Positions 1 to 14,600 of a stretch of 64,000 nucleotides of DNA are shown in pieces. Source of the stretch: Lanius collurio (lineage: Eukaryota; Chordata; Aves; Passeriformes; Laniidae); assembly GCA_020086605.1 (NCBI GenBank), contig JACBWW010000007.1, forward strand, positions 21,359,572 to 21,423,571. Reading direction: 5' to 3'. Every line of letters begins with the position of its first letter. Position 1 is the first letter of the stretch. The position numbers and the translations under genes are program-made. A model generated the notes under the pieces. That model worked only from the letters and a program-made list of their open reading frames with translations, was not told where the DNA came from and did no database searches.

Positions 1-3000
1 ATACTTCTCAATACCCAGATGAGCACTGTAGATTCTGTTCTGCACATCTAAATCCATATGGTATTGCATTATGACACAACATCTCTGTTCAAAATTCCAT
101 TATTGTCTCATTTTCTGCAATGATTTAATTTGACTAGTCCCTGTAAAAAATGTATCCTTTGAGATAATTTTCATTTTTCTGTTGGCCCTGCACGCAGAAG
201 AAATCTATCACAGTACTTGAAGGTCATTTAATATCACATTGTATCATATTTCTTCCTGTCAAATTCATTTAGAAACAATTTGCATTTGATTCCTATTTAT
301 TTTAAAACACTCTTCCTGCAGTTTCTTTGCTGCTGCCGGTAGACATTCTTGAAAGCAGAAACCCCATTAAAAATACTTTTTCAATACCATCTTTGTTTCC
401 GGAAATCCTCAAATTCCACTCTAGTTTTGAAGTGAGACATCCATTGACTAAAGTATACAAAGCACTCATGAAGCTCAACCTGGAAATTGTTGCCTATACA
501 GAATAACAACCAATGCAGGATCCTAGTGCATTTTGTCTGAATTTTACTTTGGGTTTTGCTCACCTTTGGCATGATGTAATGAAGTTTTGACACATGAAAA
601 TGCTAATTGTATTTATTTTCCTATATTTGTGAAACAAATCCCCACCAAGTGGAAGCCAGTATACCATGAATTGTTGTTGTACAAGGCTGACAGTGTCACC
701 CCTGTTATTTGGCACTGATGGTAGAATCAGGAAACATAAGAGCTTAGAATGTTTTTTATGTTTTGATGGAACAATGTAATTAGCTGTATCTAAACAAGCA
801 TTGCAAACAATGTAGGGTTTGAGAAATCTTGCTGTGGAATAGAATGACATACTAACTTAATTTACCTTTGATTAAAGATCAATATAGTAAAGAAACAAAT
901 GCCAAGAGTGAATAATAACAATAATAAAAGCTGCAGAGTAACAGGAGAGCTGGCTGCAGGCTGGCACTTCCCACTAAGACATACACCGTGTCAAAGCAAA
1001 GCTTTTAGGCTGGCTCAAAATGCAGACACGGAGATCGATGCAATTCAAGGATGAGGAATACTGTCATGTAAATACCCCTCCAGTAGCACTTCTTAAACAC
1101 TAAAAGCAGCAAGGAAAATGTCAGATGAAAATGCTCTCTCACAGTCATACAGTACAGAATGGATCAAGTCTGAAGCCAAACTTAAATGCTGTGACAGAAA
1201 AAAAAACAACAAAAAAACCCATGAAAACATATCTGTATCTCCTGGAAAACATCTGATGTAAAAAGAGATAAAAGATATGAGAGGACATGAAATGAGTGAG
1301 GGCTTTGAGTTAGGTACAGCAAACAGCAAGATATCTGACAATAAATCCTTGAAAAAAAGTGGTTTCTAGAAACAGAGTATTTTAAAAAAAAAACAACATA
1401 GGTAAAGCTCTCTTATGTTTTTGTGCTGCATCTTTGGCTCTTGGAGAGAAATAAAACTGTGTTGTGTAGTCTAAGTCAAAGCCAATATATGTTAGTTCTT
1501 TTTCCAGATTTTCCCTTTTATTTACAATTGGAGACCTAGGAATGGGACTATTTTGAATCTCCCAGCTAACTGAGAAGCCTTGACAAAAGGCACTAGAGGA
1601 ACAATATTTTGTGCTTTCAGCACTTGAGGATTTTTATGTAGAGGGGAAAACAAGAAGAGGTAATCTCTTTCATTCCTCATTTATGTGTGCGGATATTTCA
1701 GAAAATACTGTCTGAAAAGATTTTGTTATTTTATGTGGAGAAAAAGAAGCTAGGAAAATGTGGGTATTGCAAAAATTTGTAAACTTTCCTTTGGTAACAG
1801 TGGAACATACTTCTTTATTACATGTTTATTTTACATTTGAGTTGTTGGGATATTACTGCATATTCTCTTTAATTACTACTGTGTCATAGAGGAGCTGCTG
1901 TTCGCTTGTCTTATGACAAAACTCTTTCTCTGGTTTGGACTTTGTGACTGGATTGAATCTAAGTCATCCCTGAGTGATCTGGTTTTCTTTACATGAGAAA
2001 AATTGGATGAAATAAATTGGGTAATCTGCAAAAGACTAAGAAAGCATGACTTCATGAAGACATAATTTTACTTTTAGAAAACACAGTGAGGACCTTAGCA
2101 CCCACTGTGGAACAACAAACAAAATGGCTTGAATCAAAACTTCATCCAAAAGTGAAATATTATTTATTATGCTACAGCTCAAACAAGATATTTAGACATT
2201 TCCAACCCCCTTCTTTATTTTTCATTTACTTTAAGAGGTTACTATTTTTCTTTTCAGGCTATTTTGATGTGTTGAGAAACTTTTAAAATATTATGATATT
2301 AAATATATAATATCATAATTTTTGGTGGGATAATAATCCCAGATTTTACCAGCTGTTAATGGCCTCTGAAGAGATTCAGGATGATGGGGTTTGTGATGCC
2401 AAACAGCTGTAGATGAAAATATGAGAAATAGTTGACAATAATTAAATAATACAAATGTGAAACCACAAATCTGAGACAAGCACATAATTGCCATGGTATT
2501 ATTTCATATGAATTTATGTGATATTAAATACCATTAAATTTTAATAATCTTAGTAAAGCCAAAATAAGAACATACTAATCTGCATATTTATATTTCAGCC
2601 AGTAAAGAAATAAAATAACACAATATTAAGTTAGTATGAACAAGGTTCAGAAGGTGCTCCTTTTCTTAAAATGTGAAACTGATTAGCTGAAAAAAAGGTA
2701 ATTTATTGAGTTCACCCAGAAATTTATGGTGAACAATTCACAGAAATGACACAATTGTAACCCCTTTTTGTGTGTATGAATTATCTCAGAACAAGTTGTG
2801 GAATTTTGAAGTGTACCTGTAATTAATCATATTTGCTGAACAACTCTAAATCTGCAGTTTATTTGCAAAAGCATTATATACAAGTTCAATATTCAAAATT
2901 CAAGCTGCTTGATTAGGTCAGTAGGCACATATTTCTATTTCAGAAGCTTGATTCTTCAAAACAAAATTTTGATATGAATGATTCAGACTTTGCTTTTTGC

Positions 3001-5889
3001 TCTTCACTAGTATACTCAAAATTTGTCAAATATTATTGTTAGTACCTCTATTCAGCAGAATAGTTACGGAAACAAAACAATACCCAGCTCAAATTACTAA
3101 AGTGACTACATACCTTTCCAGTGAAAGGAAACCTGGTTGATAAACAGAATCTAACATCATAAAAGAACAAACTATTTACTTACTCAGCCTTTGAAGGAAG
3201 AGTGATATTAACATCCTTGCAAGATGTGTAAATACCTTAAATACATATGAGTAACATATGTTGCTACTCTTACATATTTTTTTTCTAACAAAAATCATTG
3301 TTTACCTAAATTTAAAATATAAATGTAAAGTATATTGACTCGTGTAGCATGACATAAATCATAGATTTATCTGCATTATTTTGATCCCTAACTTGGAAGA
3401 TATATTTTCTAGCATTTTTCAGCTGCTAAGCTATACATGAATATGGGAATCTGCTTTCCAAAGCTTTTTGTTCAGTGCCTCAGAAAATACTAACAAAACA
3501 AACCATTGCTTCAAGGGGAATTGCAATATATACACGTAATATATATATGGAGCATATTCTCTATATCTTCATTGTCTGAGTTGCTTTCCTTTTACTAGCA
3601 GGCTTATAGAACTACAACAGCCATGAAAACTCAATGCTAACTTAAAAGTGCAACCTCTGTGACTTTAATATTTTTATACTGAGTATCAAGGCATTGTTTA
3701 CATTAGATAATGAAATGGAGATGGTGCAGAAAACACACCTCTGAAAGACTTTCTACACAAAAGGATGAACACGTAGTTATTTGCACAAAGCATTAGAAAA
3801 TACCGTGATATTTTATTATTAAAAATGCTGCTGAAAAGTTTATACATATGTGTCCAGCCATATATATCTTCTATCATTACTTAAGGCAAAAAAACAAAAA
3901 AATTGCAAAACAATAACAGAAGAAACCATTGAACCCTGTGTGCCTCTTAAGGACAAGAATATAAGCCTGGGAAAGTACTTTTGTTTTTCTTTTACAGTTT
4001 CAAAGTATATTTTGATATCATTATTATAGAATTCTATGAAGACCCTATAAATCTGTTCCCTCTATAAATCATACATCAGTCCAGATGTATCAAATTATTA
4101 AATCAACTTGATTGTAATTACTTTTAAAAGCTAAAATCATTCACTTACAGGAACTTTTTTTACCCAAATGTCACAAGCCTGACACAGTACTGTACATATT
4201 GCTAGCAGAAGACAATTGGAAGTACTAAACAAATACTGTAATTCACATTACAAACATACCCAACTGATTATGATGCCAAGCACCATTACCTTTTTTTTTT
4301 TTTTACTTTTTTTTTTTTACTTTTTTTTTAAACCTTTTTCTAAGATTTATGAACTGCTGCATCTCAGCTGAGGCATTACATAGCTGGTGGAAATGGCCTG
4401 GTATAGAGTCAGCATTAATATATTACTTGATGGATCAGTGAAAAAAACAAAACCATTTTCCATTTTCTACTAGTTGTACTTTGGGGTTGCTGCTTCATCG
4501 CATTCCAACCTGAGCTCCCAGGTCAGGTTTATAGAACATTCACTGCAGATAAAGGATTGTATCATCCACATGTTGCATTTTTATGCCATTAACTTTTTTA
4601 TTTCTTTCCTTCAGAATTTGCTCTACTGCCTGCTACAACAAAGAGTTGTGCAGATGAATAGACCTCAGTGAATCACCTTGTCTTTGATTTTTTTGTAGGG
4701 GTGACTATTTAAAGGTATTTTATTAGAAAACAAGAAGTATAGAAAGCAAAAAGAAGTACAAGGCATCTTGTGTTAATTTTTATGGGAAATATGGTATCAA
4801 CGCATTTAGTTGTGAATTAACAGAAAATACATCTGGGATAATCACATTCAAGGGCAGACCAATTTGTTCAAAGATCTTTGGTTACTATCTCTCGATGACG
4901 GAGTAACTTTCAAAGACAAAATATAAAGCAATCTTCATCTGCAAAAATTATTTTCTAGCTTTTCACATTCAAATCAGTTGTTTGAATCAAACTGCTAAGT
5001 CAATTTGATAGCTCTGCTTGGCCCCTCTTTTTCTAGCGAGGGAAAGGTAGAAGGGAATAATCATCTAATAATTTTGCCTTTCATGAGCGTGATGCTCTTT
5101 GGGATTTTCAGTACTGTTCAAATGCAGAACAGCTGATGATTTCTCTGCTTCTCTCTCCATAATGCTCACTGACTATGGGACTGCTGTGCAATGAATCAGC
5201 AAATAAGAATTTTCTGACAGGTACACTCTCAAGTGCGAAACAAGGTACTGGGCTGAGAAGTTCTTTACACACTCATCACTGAACAGTTTGAAAAACAGCC
5301 AGCCAACCAACCCTGCATTTCCCAACTTTCAAATTGTAGTTTTATTTTGTTTAGCAATATAAAGGAGGTGCTTTCTCAGCTGAGATTCCTCTGCAACTGC
5401 TGGTGAATATAGAGCTAGTTTTCCTCAAAGAAGGCTGACCAAAACACAGGCTTTCATTGCTTTTGTCAGGGCACAAAACTCTTCCTAATGTATCACAATA
5501 ACCAAGAACTACAAACTGAACTCCAAATATATATTATTGGATGTTTCTTGGTTCAGCTCAACAAGCTTAAATATTAATTCTTTTCTTTTGTATTTTTTCT
5601 CTTTGTTTTCCAATCCACTGCTGTGTTGGAATTTAACAAAGGCTAACACAAAATTAAATTATAGAAAAAATGTTTCAGAAAAGAACAACAATCTCCTATG
5701 AATACTTTAACATGCACTAGTGTAACCTGTAAGAGAAAATACGCAGGTCACACAGACAACTGTATCCTCTGCATGACACCATGGCCTCATATAAATGAAA
5801 CATGTTAGAAAAAACTCATGGTTTTTGTTAACCACTAGTAATTAAGAAGAAATTCCTCCTTTGGTATTGGAGGAAACAGAGGTCATATG
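1..5889. other. NLGN4 distal 3' UTR and/or downstream flank, no gene seen
   Basis: This is AT-rich sequence without a recognisable coding exon, RNA gene or interspersed repeat. Short open frames are chance-length. An interrupted T tract (three runs separated by AC) lies at 4291-4332. The NLGN4 transcript may extend into the right-hand part, but nothing here settles where it ends. Confidence 0.5.
4291..4332. repeat. Interrupted poly-T tract
   Basis: Three T runs of about 9 to 15 bases are separated by AC dinucleotides, giving a simple two-level repeat. On the transcribed (minus) strand it is A-rich, so it could be an old retroposon tail or plain slippage. Confidence 0.8.
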
Positions 5890-5896
5890 ACTAATG

Positions 5897-5904
5897 TATA
5901 TACA
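5897..5904 (-). promoter_or_regulatory. Pumilio response element (UGUAUAUA) in the presumed 3' UTR
   Basis: Read on the minus strand this octamer is TGTATATA, a perfect match to the PUM consensus UGUANAUA. It lies about 770 bases after the NLGN4 stop. It would act in mRNA repression or localisation only if the 3' UTR extends this far. Confidence 0.35.
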
Positions 5905-6005
5905 CATAGGTCACAATCGAATGCACAATCTTTCTAAAAGCTCTTTTCAAACTGAAAACATCAATAAAAGCTGCTTCTTTTTTTGTTTGTTTTTAAACTC
6001 ACAGC

Positions 6006-6013
6006 TATGTACA
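6006..6013 (-). promoter_or_regulatory. Second Pumilio response element (UGUACAUA) in the presumed 3' UTR
   Basis: The minus strand reads TGTACATA, which also matches UGUANAUA, 109 bases from the other site on the stop-codon side. Paired sites are common in neuronal PUM targets, but single octamers occur often by chance in AT-rich DNA. Confidence 0.35.
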
Positions 6014-6675
6014 TTTTTACAAAGTTTCTTTAAATATAGTTCAGGCTGGCAAGTCATCTCTTTGCACAGAACTATACGTATTTTACTGCATAGTCAGTCC
6101 TCCTCTTTTTTTTTTTTTTTTTCATTTTTGTTTTTAATAATAAAATTCTATTTTCCCCATCTGAATTACAGCTTCGTATGCTGGGTAAAAGCCCATGGTG
6201 ATGTCTTTGTTTTATCAACGGCCATTCATGGTATGGCACATAAAGAATCTTTTTTATAATTTTATTTATTAAAAAACAAAACAAAACAAAACAAAACACC
6301 TGTACAGTCACTGGCTCTGTGTTCCAGAAGACTCTGCTTTGCTTTTTACACTTAAAACACCATTTTAAATGACTTCTTCTGGCCTTAACTTTCAATCAAA
6401 GTGGCTGAGATCTTAAAGCAGTATCGTAACAGCAATGTACACTTTTCACATTTCACAGGGTTTGTAGTTGATCTTTAACATCAGTGAGTTTCTGTGGGAA
6501 GGATCAGTAAGAAAATAATGACTGTCCTTCTTTTTTACTTATTTTTAATTTAAATTTTGACAAGGTGGTCAACGGATGGTAGATAACTTTTTCCTCTTCT
6601 TTTTTTCTTTTTTTTTTTTTTCTTTTTTTTTCTTTCTTCCAAGTGGCTTTTGAGGGTAGATGGGGAAGGGCTGAG

Positions 6676-7551
<876 letters not shown>

Positions 7552-9200
7552 TTATAGTCATTAACCTTCCCACAAAAAACCCAAAACAAAATAAAAGCAA
7601 AAAAAACCACTAAACTCTCTCAATCCTATAGTTAATAGTTTACCCAATACTTACAGTAACCTAAAAGCAGAAGCCAAAAAGCCCTCCCTGAGGAACGGCT
7701 GTTAATAAATAATCAAAAAAAATTACTGTACAGTGCATCTCAGGTCCTATAATCTTTATTTACAATTAAATGCAGAAACCATAGTGTTTCAGCTCCCAAA
7801 AGGCCATCTGAAGTTCTGTGATTCGATACCCTACTCCAAGGACTATGTCTTAGAGACACACCGTCTTAGAGAGGTACTAACTACCTCCCCCTATAGTAAA
7901 TGGGTAGGTTCACCTCTTCTCCAGATTTCATACTAACTTTCTTATATAAGGCACCACTACTTCCACTGCTGTAAGTAGTAAATATGGGCATCTAAACCCA
8001 ATGGCAATATTGGAAGTCCTTGTGAACACACAAAACTATACTTGCTGTGTATATTACAAGAAAAAAAAAACCTTCAAAACTTGAAGTAGCAGGGCTGATA
8101 CATGTACATGAGAACTATTTCTCTTCGTGCTCTTTTACTGAGCTGTTAGTCCTCCTGCATCTAGATATCTACTTGGGGAGAACACCTTTTAAACCTTTGA
8201 GTAACAAATCTTTCCATCATTTCCCCTAGCAGGGGACTATTTGAAAGTTCCATGAGATCATTGCCACAAAGCACTGTGTTTGATGGCCAAAGGACAATGA
8301 GCCTTAACTGTGACCCACAATATAGAGATAAGAACTATATTAACTGGGATCAACAAGTTTTATACTACTTAATTAGTAGTAGTAGTAGAGATAAGAGTAG
8401 TACACAAGTCAAAGATAATTTCAAAATTGCTAAGCCAAATATTTCTTTTTTCTTACAGGTTCAGAATGAAGACAAAGCAATGCCACAAAGAGCATTTAGA
8501 TATGGTTAATGTATGCACATCTATATAATTTTAGTAAAATTTAAATAAATATAATGAAAAAATACAGAAGGTTAAAATTGCTAATATTAAATTTAATGGT
8601 ATGTTGCAAATGAGTTTGAATCTTCTCTTCTAGCAAAGAGTATTTTCTGGGACTTTGTGATATATTATACTGAGGGTTCATTATTTATTTCCTGTTCATT
8701 ACTCAAAATTTTGCATTCTCCTATTTATTCACTTGTATGCATTAGTTCATTTCCTGTGAAAACAATTCTAATATTTTCCTTTTCTTCCAATATAAAGTTA
8801 TTTATATTCTGGGAATACCAAACCCTATCAGAAAAGATTTTAAAGCATCTTTTTTCTTTTTCTATTTTCAAAAGCCCATTAACTTGATAGCCTAACTTAG
8901 AATTCCTTTTCTCTATATAAAGACTGAATTCTTAGTTCTTAAATGAGACAGGTAATTTGAGTTTAGTAATTTTATTATACCTGTATTCTTTTTTACCCAA
9001 AAAGAATTTACTATACATTTTTTCAAGAGAAAATATATAATTTTGGTATTTTGTCTTATTTATGCTTGTGGTTTTAGTGTTTGGGGTTTTGGAGTGGTTT
9101 AGTGTTCTGAATTTTTAAAAAAATATTGAAATATATCTAATCCTTCCCATTAAAATAAGATATATAAAACAGGAACTAGGGGTTCTGAAACTGTTACTAT

Positions 9201-9376
9201 TTCTTCCTTCCTTCCTTCCTTCCTTCCTTCCTTCCTTCCTTCCTTCCTTCCTCCCTTCCTCCCTTCCTCCCTTCCTCCCTTCCTCCCTCCCTCCCTCCCT
9301 CCCTCCCTTTCTTTACTTTCTCTCTCCCTCTCTTTCTCATTTTTTCTCTTTCCCTCTCTTTCTCATTCTTTCTTGC

Positions 9377-9433
<57 letters not shown>

Positions 9434-9559
9434 TTTCTTTCTTCCTTTCTTTCTTCCTTTCTTTCTTCCTTTCTTTCTTTCTTTCTCTTTCTTTCTCTCT
9501 CTCTCTCTCTCTCGCTCTCTCTCTCTCGCTCTCTCTCTCTCGCTCTCTCTCGCTCTCTC
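9201..9559. repeat. Compound polypyrimidine microsatellite, TTCC / CCCT / TTTC / CTCTCTCG
   Basis: About 360 bases are almost purely pyrimidine on the plus strand. The order is TTCC units, TTCCTCCC and CCCT units, mixed CT, TTTC units with regular TTCC interruptions, then CT units punctuated by CTCTCTCG. The intron is transcribed from the other strand, so the RNA carries a long GA-rich purine run. Open frames across it (Leu/Ser/Phe or Arg/Glu/Lys repeats) are artefacts of the repeat. Confidence 0.98.
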
Positions 9560-11420
9560 AACAGTTACCCAAATTGTGTTAGTTTAAAAAAATATATAAT
9601 TGGTTGGTTATTGTTCATTCCAGATCAAACTAGAGGAGTAATATTCCCTTCCAAGCAGTACAGAAACAGATGAATGCTGCTACTTTGAGCGATTCTAACA
9701 TGCATTGAAGAAGGAAATAAAGATATTTCTTTTGCAATTAAGGAACAGACTGAAAGATTTGGGAAATCTAAATGCAAAGATATTGGCCCAATTCCATACA
9801 TTTTCTTTGACAGAACTTTTGGGTTCAATATATAAATTCCAAGGCAAATTATAAACCAACGAGGTTATCAAAATGCAAAACATTTTTCTTCTCAGAAACT
9901 CAAAATACTGCAAGAGTTCTGGCACACAATCTTGTGTCATTCCCCCTTGCTACTCTGATTCACATCACAAAAAACACTGGGAATGGTCCTATAGAAAACT
10001 GATTCCTTAAGTTAGCTCTGGTAAACCAGTTGCAGTTGATACACAGTACAGGAGATGAAGAAGCTGAAAACTAGTTTTAAAAAGCAGCCAAGTTGGACGT
10101 GTACTTTTAAAATTTTTAGTGGCCCTATAAAAATTACATCAGATGATTATTTTATCAAATAACAAATTGGCGTTCTCACTGTGGTCCCTTCCAACCTTGC
10201 CATTTTGTAACCTGTCATTCCCTTCCCCTAAAAAAGCCTACAAAACAAGTAAATATCTGCCTCCCTTTCCCTCTTCTTCATCCTCTACCTCCATCTGTCA
10301 TTTTAACTATATTTATTAGGAACAGCCAATCATGCTGCTGCCTCCTCCAAACACAAGAGAGAAAATAACATTACCTGAGTCTGGGATTGTATTTGAATAT
10401 TTGTTTACATGGCTGTGTGTGAGCATGAAGTTTTCCATTGAAACAAGAAACAGGAAAAAATCAGCTGGCCCTACAGAAAAGTAATTTCTTTGCTGAGGAC
10501 AGCAGAGCTCTGCAATTGACGTCAATTCTAGGGCTGATCACTCAAAAATGAATAAAATGGTCTGAATTTGAAAGATAGATATCTATATGATTTTTTTTTT
10601 TCATTTTTTTTTTACAAAAAAAGTTAAATAACTAAGTCCAGTCCTAAATAAAGGATCTGATAATGGCCTTGGAGCTTGGTTTTACAGACTAACAATCACT
10701 TGTGAAAAATATTCCGTAGACATAAACAAGAGAATTTTTACTTTCCTTAACCATACAGCTATGTACACTGCAGAAAATTCATAAGATTACAATTTATGAC
10801 TTGTGAAGTTTTTTTTCTTGGGTCATTGGGCAGCTTATCCTACTATGAACCTTTTTCCAGTTTTATTGGTAGGCATAAAACATAGATGTACAATCATTTC
10901 TCCTATCAAAAAAATCTGTTCAACAAAATTCTTGATCTGTTACTTGAATTTCAATTTTTCTCTTGCCCTTTTAAGACTCTCACAACTCCTTTGTGTTTCT
11001 ACACGTTCTTGAGGCTCAAGTGTGTAATTTCATAAAAATAGCTGCAAGGAAACCTTCCTTTAAATACCCACTGCAATCATGATGATAACGGTGTAATCTG
11101 AACAAGATATTTCCAGTTCTGTACTTCTTACATTATTGGGCTCTCAGGGAGGAGAATTCTTGTTTCCCAATTTGCCAGTTGGTAGGGAGGTTTCTTTTTT
11201 TTTCTTCATCCTACTGCTAGATTGATGATTATTGTTATTTATTTTGCTCTCTCATTACTTATTTTACCACCTTTAGAATTCCAACAACATCTACATCAAA
11301 AAATGTCCCCATCACGAAATGCCTGAACTTCTTATTTCATGACAGAAAACCATATCTTACCTAAGGTATAGTTTTGTTAATGTGAAGAACAATCCCATTT
11401 CACCTGTCACTTTTTTCCTC

Positions 11421-11602
11421 CAACTTTGTCTGCACCAATTTTGCACAACTTAAGATGTTGCTGCATATTGTCATTCAATTCACATCTCAGGAGTTAGGGG
11501 TGTAAAATCAACAACTTTGTCTGCACCAATTTTGCACAACTTAAGATGTTGCTGCATATTGTCATTCAATTCACACCTCACGAGCTAGGGGTGTAAAAAT
11601 CA
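11421..11602. repeat. 91-bp tandem direct duplication, two copies
   Basis: Copy 1 (11421-11511) and copy 2 (11512-11602) begin with CAACTTTGTCTGCACCAATT. They differ at only a few positions near the end (for example CACATCTCAGGAGTT versus CACACCTCACGAGCT). The near identity points to a recent local duplication. Confidence 0.95.
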
Positions 11603-14600
11603 AAGCATCAATTTTTTTTCTCAGGTTATATAAAGTAAATATGCCTGCAATGGATATTGACTGAAGAGCAACATCTGTTCACTCCTTGTGAACACTCCTG
11701 TTCACAGGGTAGATTAGTAGCTGACCTGGAGGACAAATGAAGGAACAGGGTGTTTCCTATCTGATCATATTTTCATGGGAAGAATGATGAATTAAGTAGT
11801 TTTCTCATATCCTAAATTCTATATAAGATGGTGAAACACCATTTCTGTCTTAGCTACTTCTGCCAAAACATTGACTATCACTCAGGACAATAAAACTGTT
11901 ACATTAATGCGCTTGAAGTATTTTAAATTTTGTGTCCTTCTGTAACTTCAATGGAGAGCAAAATGTCTTCACAGTTACATAATTGTCTCCAAGACTCTGA
12001 AAGGCCTCTAGATACTTTAATTTCTTTCAGTAGTACTCTTTTCTCTGTATGATAAAGAAAAAAAATGGAAGAGAGAGTAAAACTGGCTTTTCTTCATCCT
12101 TCTGTTGATTCTTTCCATACTGTCACAATACGAATAATGGCATAGCCATTCCTGTTTAAAGGACTAGTACACAGGCATATTTTCCCTTACCTCCTTTCCT
12201 CAATTTTCACCAGGTCCCACTGCTTCCCTGCTCCCAAGTCAGCTAAGGACTAACAGCTAAGGACTCCTTATTAGTACTAAGGAATACAAACCATAACTAC
12301 ACTGTTTTGTTTGAGTAACACAGATTTGCCATTGGAGAGAGTTATTTCTTCAGATAGAAAAAAAAAAAACACATCAAAAAGAAGTGTAACAGCCTCATCA
12401 AAGAGTTGACCGAGAATTGATTTGAAACTACAATTTAATAATTGCAAGTTTAATCATGTCTTATATTAGAGAACCCAGCTGACTATAAAACACAGCCATT
12501 CTTAATAACTCAGTTAGGTTTGTGCTTCAGAATCAATGGAAGCAAAATAATTCTGGAGTATTTATCTGAAATACAAAGGAAACAAGAATATATCCTTTAG
12601 ATCTCTATCTTTCTTAATATCAACACAGGCAGAAGTGGATGAATGGGAGCAAGAGTACTGTAATTCTTCAAAAACTGGGCAATTTTTAGAAGCCTGATAG
12701 ATAACTCTAATGAGAGCATGGCTTCGTATCTACTGTGTGAAATTTCAAATCCTTCTTCACAAGAGCATAGATGGCAGAGTATCTGTGAAGGACTGGCACA
12801 CAACCCCTCATGTTGTTCACTCTTCCCCAACTGATGTGTTTGCAAAGGAGGTAACGTGGCCCTAACAAACAGAACACTTGGCATATAAAATTACCATTAC
12901 ATTTAGGGTAGCACTACTGGCAGCAGACTGAAGCTCCAAGTGCACCTCTTAATGAAGCTCTCACACGTAATTCTGTGCATAGTGGAATTAAAAACTGTAT
13001 TTTCATGTCATTTTTGTATCCTGAATGTAGTATCGTAAACTTACTCTATAAAAAATTGTTTTCCTATTTCTAAGGCACGTTAAAAACATAGTTTTGAAAA
13101 GGCCAAAGGAAAGACTCTTAATAATAATAATCATAATCACAATAATAAAAAAAGAGTCATAGCTAGATAGAGAATGGAGGATTAGCAAAATGCAGATTCC
13201 AGGCTTACATTTCAAGCACAAACCATTTGCCATTAAACACTTTAATTGTCACCTCCTATTTGTTGGCTTCAGTAATCGACTTAGGAGCTAAACACAATAA
13301 AAGCACTGTGCCTTGTGTTGTGTCTTTCACCTACTGATTTTACAAGATTGACCTGCCCTCCAAACCCAGCCTTGGCAGTAGGCCCATTAAACAATGTGTC
13401 TTTTTTAGTAACGGATGGCCTGTCATTAAAAGCCTAACACAGTCCATCTGAATGATGCACCACCTGAGCCATAATTATACAGCAAGTACCTGGATGCAGC
13501 CTCTGTGGGAGAGCCATCAAGATTGGAAAAGTCTCAAAGACATTAAAAATAAATAAATATATCTGCAGTTTTAATGTTCAAGGCTTACCTAAAGGGAAAC
13601 GTGAAATAATAAAATCTTTCAGTTAAGATTTTTTATGTGTTGCCATGGGTACAAACACAAAGCAAGACAAGTTCTATCCTAATTAGGATGGGAAATGATC
13701 ATTAAAAAACAGGAAGGGATAAAAACCAAAGCAGAGTAAAAGCAAAGCAGTCTTGAACTGAATCAGTCATCTTGAGAGTTGAAGCACCTGAGTGTGTACA
13801 GGGATTCCAGATGGCAAGTGAGTGAGTAGAGCAGAGAACAGTTACCCCAGGGAGCCCCTGTTGCTCTAGGCTTGAGTGCCACAACCTTTGCCTTTCTGTG
13901 TGAGGAACCAGAGGTGCAGAACAAATGTAATCTTAAAATACTATTTACCTCCAAGTATTCTATTGTACTATTCAGAACAATTAATCATTGTTCACACAAA
14001 CAGAGAAAAGACCCCACCAAGGTAATATGTATTGTGTTGCTCTTTTCCTTTCCTTTGAAAACTGAAATTTTACAGCCAGAGGTCAGTTCTAATGACACAT
14101 CTTTCAGACTGTCTGTAAGGGAGTGCGTCTGTAATAGATTATATACACCATTCCTGTCTCATCAGCAATGGGAAAGTTTCAGAAGTTACTAATGGCTCTC
14201 TCAAAACACCTGTTTTGCCTTTAGGTATAGTATGACAATGGCTTTATAATCAGCGAACTGGGTATAGCCTGCTGAAATTAGATTTCAAGTAACAACAGCT
14301 GGAAAGTGTTTGAAATTAGGAGTAATGGTGGCAGCTGGGACTGTGAGAAGCTCCTGTCAGCCTCAAAAACTGCTTAAGTATAACTTCTTAATCTACAGGG
14401 AATAGTCATAAAGTAATTGTAAACAATAGTGAGATCATAGAGATCTTGTACCTCCATAATAATTCCAATGAGGTATATTTGTAAGGATCTGAAGTCCTGT
14501 ATGCATATGTGGCATTTCATCTACCAAAATAAAGACAAACTGATGGTATTATCTCTGAGTATGTAGTACAGCCAGCATGCAGCATTGTCTGTCCATAAAC

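Larger units (their letters stand above)
5890..6675 (-). other. NLGN4: NLGN4 3' untranslated region (provisional, at least the proximal part)
   Basis: The sequence directly after the TAG stop on the minus strand has no splice donor that I can argue for and is taken as 3' UTR. It holds an A-rich tract interrupted by G (6598-6640), a CAAAA repeat (6276-6298), an AATAAATAAAA block (6270-6280) and a second A-rich tract (6104-6123). The AATAAA block about 400 bases after the stop could be a proximal polyadenylation signal. Further AATAAA hexamers at 5342-5347 and 4718-4723 are alternatives, and a 3' UTR of 2-3 kb would fit the mammalian gene. The far end is therefore not fixed. Two Pumilio-type sites lie within it. 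Confidence 0.6.

Noticed and set aside
9337..9582. Arg/Glu/Lys-rich and Leu/Ser/Phe-rich open frames on both strands
   Set aside because: They are translations of the polypyrimidine microsatellite.
13872..14192. 106-codon plus-strand frame in the last NLGN4 intron
   Set aside because: No family resemblance or regulatory context, and it is within the chance range for this window.
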